Of a stretch of 43,311 nucleotides of DNA, positions 40,816-43,311 are shown piece after piece (position 1 is the first letter of the stretch; each line of letters begins with the position of its first letter). Both the position numbers and the translations under genes were made by a program. Origin of the DNA: Ferroglobus sp964463865 (GTDB lineage: Archaea > Halobacteriota > Archaeoglobi > Archaeoglobales > Archaeoglobaceae). The DNA lies in the NCBI GenBank assembly GCA_964463865.1, contig CAYXDX010000003.1:1-43311 (forward strand), written 5' to 3'. Under the pieces are notes generated by a model. It ran no database searches. It was not told the DNA's origin and saw nothing but the letters and a program-made list of their open reading frames with translations.

Positions 40816-42145
40816 CTTTTTCAAGGAGGGCGTAGAAGAATCCGATCGTTTTGTGCCTGTGAGGAAACGCTCTGATCGTCCCCTCCAAAAATCCGGGCGA
40901 GTAATAACCGCTTAGCGGAACAAGTTTTACGTCATCTCTCTCGTTCAAAACTTTTTCTACGACCTCTTCATTTTCCTCCCTGAACATCGAGCACGTGCAG
41001 TATAAAACCCTCCCTCCCGGCCTCAGCAGGTCGAGAGCTACGTTCAGAAGTTCGTATTGAAGTTCTGCGAGCTCTCCTATTTTGTCCTCTCTAATTCTCC
41101 ACCTCAGCTCGGGGTTCTTCATCAAAGTCCCGTCGGACGTGCACGGAGCGTCGAGCAAGACTTTGTCTGCGATACCTTTCCCGAGAATTTTAACCGATTT
41201 TCTCGCGTCTTTCTTGTAAATCTTCACGATCCTGACTCCGCACTTTTCTATCAGCTCCTCCATCCTCTTTAACCTCAACTCGTCTATATCGAACGCGTGA
41301 ATCACGCCTTTGTTTTTCATCAACTCCGCCATGTGTAGCGTTTTTCCTCCAGGAGCGGCGCACAGATCGACGACAACCTCTCCAGGCTTCGGATCGAGAA
41401 GTATCGACGCGAGAGCGGAAGCCTCCTCTTGAATTACGAACTTGCCCTTCCTGTAGAGCTTGGATCTGTCGAAATCGTAAGGACCGTCGAATCTGAGAAC
41501 CGTCGGAACGACTTCGCTGACTGAAACTTTCTTCCCGTCCTTTTCGAGACCTTTTACCACTTCTTCTACACTCGCTTTCAGCGTGTTCACCCTTACGCTA
41601 ATCTCCGGCTCTCTGTTCAAAGCTTTAAGCAGGTCCTCCACTTCTCCTCCGAGCAAATCCCTCATCTTCTTTATATACCAAGCCGGGAGCAGGTATTTCA
41701 GCTCAAGCTCCTCTATTTCGTTCTTCGGAGAGAGCTCGTAAGACGTAATTTCGTCAAAAATCTCGAAGTAGAACATTCCGACGTAGGGGTGCGTTATCTT
41801 GGACAGAAAACTCGCGACGCTCTTCTTCACCGCCTCTCTGTCAAGGTGTTTCGAAAACTTCTTCTCGAAAACGAAAAATTCGATCGTGACTCTGAGCGAC
41901 GCTCTCAACCACGGATCGAGTATGTTCTGGTGTATGCCGACAACTTCTCGTATGATTCTGTCTATAACTCCGAGCCTTTTCATTATCTTGTAGTATACGG
42001 CGGTCAGAATTCTGTCGAGGTTTGTGCCGAGTATTCGATACTTCTCGAAGACTATTCTCTTAGCGTACTGGCTCGGCTTGATCTCTTCCGACTTTCTGAG
42101 AACTTCTGTCAGTATTATGAAGTCTTTCTCTCTGACTTTATACAT
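40805..42145 (-). CDS. NSUN/RsmB-type RNA cytosine-5 methyltransferase
   Basis: The 446-aa protein should transfer a methyl group from SAM to C5 of a cytosine in rRNA or tRNA. An N-terminal NusB-like helical region (about 1-145) precedes the Rossmann core, with SAM loop DLCAAPGGKTLH (260-271), motif IV DAPCTSDGT (Cys335) and catalytic motif VI YCTCSMF (Cys383/Cys385). ATG 42145 is preferred because a minus-strand TATA (complement of about 42171-42180) lies about 30 bp upstream; a 25-residue N-extension to 42220 is open but unlike the family. The RNA target is unknown. Confidence 0.94.
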   Translation of the reverse strand: MYKVREKDFIILTEVLRKSEEIKPSQYAKRIVFEKYRILGTNLDRILTAVYYKIMKRLGVIDRIIREVVGIHQNILDPWLRASLRVTIEFFVFEKKFSKHLDREAVKKSVASFLSKITHPYVGMFYFEIFDEITSYELSPKNEIEELELKYLLPAWYIKKMRDLLGGEVEDLLKALNREPEISVRVNTLKASVEEVVKGLEKDGKKVSVSEVVPTVLRFDGPYDFDRSKLYRKGKFVIQEEASALASILLDPKPGEVVVDLCAAPGGKTLHMAELMKNKGVIHAFDIDELRLKRMEELIEKCGVRIVKIYKKDARKSVKILGKGIADKVLLDAPCTSDGTLMKNPELRWRIREDKIGELAELQYELLNVALDLLRPGGRVLYCTCSMFREENEEVVEKVLNERDDVKLVPLSGYYSPGFLEGTIRAFPHRHKTIGFFYALLEKVSA

Positions 42146-42271
42146 GCAGAATTGTGCGTATGCTTTTCGGCATATAAATCTCTTTCCCGCACACGACAAA
42201 TTCAAAGTTTCCAAATACAATTAATATTCCACTCTCGCAAATTTTTTAAAAGGTTTAACGATTTTTAAGTT

Positions 42272-42910
42272 ATGGACTTGGAAATGGGTTTGAAAAAGTT
42301 GAGGACCGGCGCACTGCTGGCGATAGTCGGGGACTTGGTAGCGATCGTAGGGGTAGCCTTAGCGTTCGCGAGTATGGGAATGGCTATGGGGATGAATAGT
42401 CCACAGGCAGCGCTCCTATTTGCCGGAACGTTGGCGTTGCCCATGCTCGCAGCAGCAGTTCTCGGTTTGATCGCGTTCATATTCTGGTTCCAGGCAACTG
42501 GCTACCTGAAAAAAGTTAACTCCGAACTTGGAATTGGCAGAACGGGGATGGTGCTGCAGATCGTCGGAATAGCGGTTATGCTGTTGTCGATGCTGTTAAT
42601 GGCTGGCTCGCTTGCCGCTGCAAGAAGCGGTTTCAACGCTATGACCGGGGCGATGATGGGGTTGCTGGGCTTCATGTTCCTTGGAGGTTTTCTGATTTTG
42701 GTCGGAGCGATCCTCTTCGGAATAATGATCCTCAGACTCGCGAAAGTTCCGGAAGTGGACCCAGGATTCCAGACTGCTGGAATAGTCTACATCGTGGCGA
42801 TCGTCTCTTCACTGATACCCTACGTTTCCGTCGTTGGCTGGATCTTAATGTTCGTGGCACTGATCCTGATTTACTCCTACGCCGGAAGAAGCCTCGAGAG
42901 TCTACAGTAA
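42272..42910 (+). CDS. DUF973-like multi-helix membrane protein
   Basis: The 212-aa protein has five to six membrane helices rich in Gly, Ala and Met, with a short charged start (MDLEMGLKKLRTGA) and the segment ATGYLKKVNSELGIGRTGM between helices, a pattern seen in archaeal DUF973 proteins. Function unknown. A TATA-like attttttaaaag (42241-42252) fits a leaderless start at 42272. A T-rich stretch (acttttttaaac) follows the stop. Confidence 0.78.
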   Translation: MDLEMGLKKLRTGALLAIVGDLVAIVGVALAFASMGMAMGMNSPQAALLFAGTLALPMLAAAVLGLIAFIFWFQATGYLKKVNSELGIGRTGMVLQIVGIAVMLLSMLLMAGSLAAARSGFNAMTGAMMGLLGFMFLGGFLILVGAILFGIMILRLAKVPEVDPGFQTAGIVYIVAIVSSLIPYVSVVGWILMFVALILIYSYAGRSLESLQ

Positions 42911-42977
42911 ACTTTTTTAAACTCTTTTTCGATCACAAAATACTTTAAGCGAATGTTGTTATATACTGTAAACCGCT

Positions 42978-43061
42978 GCGGGGGTTGCCGAGCCAGGAAA
43001 AGGCGCAGGGCTTAAGACCCTGTCCCGTAGGGGTCCGCGGGTTCAAATCCCGCCCCCCGCA
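42978..43061 (+). tRNA. tRNA-Leu (anticodon UAA)
   Basis: An 84-nt class II tRNA without intron. Acceptor GCGGGGG pairs with CCCCCGC (43054-43060), discriminator A. The anticodon stem CAGGG/CCCTG (43006-43010, 43018-43022) holds loop CTTAAGA with TAA at 43013-43015. The variable arm is long, and the T arm is GCGGG/CCCGC with TTCAAAT. CCA is not encoded. TATA candidates lie at about 42939-42949 and 42958-42965. Confidence 0.97.
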
Positions 43062-43268
43062 TGGTATCAATTTGTTTAGCTAAGACGGAGATGTTAGTTT
43101 ACCTGACTTTGCGAGTTTGAAGCTCGAACTTGAAGATGTTCTCGGCAGGAAGTAGGTTGAGTTGGTTGAATTTGACGCGATTAAGTGAGGTTGAATACTG
43201 AAAGAGCGGGTGTGACGATTTAAACTGGGTATGGCGCAGTTTTTTAAACATTCTTAAAACGTCGATTA

Positions 43269-43278
43269 GTTTATATAT
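43269..43278 (+). promoter_or_regulatory. TATA box of the gene leaving the window
   Basis: The element gtttatatat is centred about 26 bp before ATG 43301, as for other leaderless genes here. The 200 bp between tRNA-Leu and this box show no gene or clear structure to me. Confidence 0.55.
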
Positions 43279-43300
43279 TTTCGTTTACAACACACGAAAC

Positions 43301-43311
43301 ATGAAGACTAT
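43301..43311 (+). CDS. First codons of a gene cut by the window end
   Basis: ATG-AAG-ACT at the right edge is preceded by a well-spaced TATA box. Only three full codons are visible, so the product cannot be named. Confidence 0.45.

Noticed and set aside
43062..43268. Small RNA or gene downstream of tRNA-Leu
   Set aside because: No ORF of note, no C/D-box pair or strong stem recognised.

Overview
The window comes from a hyperthermophilic euryarchaeon, most likely of the order Archaeoglobales (Ferroglobus/Geoglobus/Archaeoglobus type). Supporting signs are an archaeal glycyl-tRNA synthetase, TFS, an MptE-type pterin enzyme (methanopterin route), archaetidylserine synthase and decarboxylase, an archaeosortase, a tungsten-type aldehyde:ferredoxin oxidoreductase, a ferric-reductase-like flavoprotein and a CopB copper ATPase. 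Genes are tightly packed with many 4-bp overlaps. Many first genes have a TATA box about 26 bp before the start codon, which suggests leaderless transcripts. Species assignment is inference; no database was searched.

Layout. 1-451: remnant of an AT-rich gene interrupted by an in-frame TAG. 515-4321: a stand-alone Cdc48/VAT N-domain protein, a small SHOCT membrane protein translationally coupled to a CopB ATPase, and a sugar-phosphate-isomerase-like TIM barrel. 4381-7532: a CRISPR array of 50 apparently identical 23-nt repeats and 49 spacers (37-46 nt, mean about 41). No cas gene is present. The repeat sequence predicts minus-strand transcription from a leader at 7533 upward. 7819-9178 (minus): KaiC-like ATPase with a degenerate P-loop, Toprim protein, DUF167 protein.

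9220-18857: a segment bounded by a perfect 48-bp inverted repeat (9220-9267 and 18810-18857). It holds a pilus-type secretion ATPase and membrane platform, a membrane protein of unknown function, glyS, a p27/SSSCA1-like protein, a UPF0147 protein and a 766-aa pilin-like surface protein. The right repeat touches the stop codon of a 55-aa YHS-domain gene.

19063-28947: ferredoxin plus tungsten aldehyde oxidoreductase, GpsA, rhodanese lipoprotein, radical SAM enzyme, citramalate/isopropylmalate synthase, a membrane module (archaeosortase, archaetidylserine decarboxylase, archaetidylserine synthase), then PHP hydrolase-Nudix-TFS and a GNAT acetyltransferase. 29062-35482: tRNA-Ser(GCU), a small zinc ribbon, Yip1-like protein, RidA, a DUF362 ferredoxin, ileS and mptE. 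35479-38439: a lipid flippase-like protein and two divergent paralogous processive GT2 glycosyltransferases. 38436-43311: zinc-ribbon protein, Nfu, flavoprotein, two tandem DUF131 proteins, a pyruvate-kinase C-domain-like protein, an NSUN-type m5C methyltransferase, a DUF973-like protein, tRNA-Leu(UAA), and the promoter and first codons of a gene leaving the window.

The observations most worth a second look are the Sulfolobus-like short-repeat orphan CRISPR array with a possible RNA gene in its leader region, the 48-bp inverted repeat around the pilus block, the stand-alone VAT-N protein, and the archaeosortase-phospholipid module.
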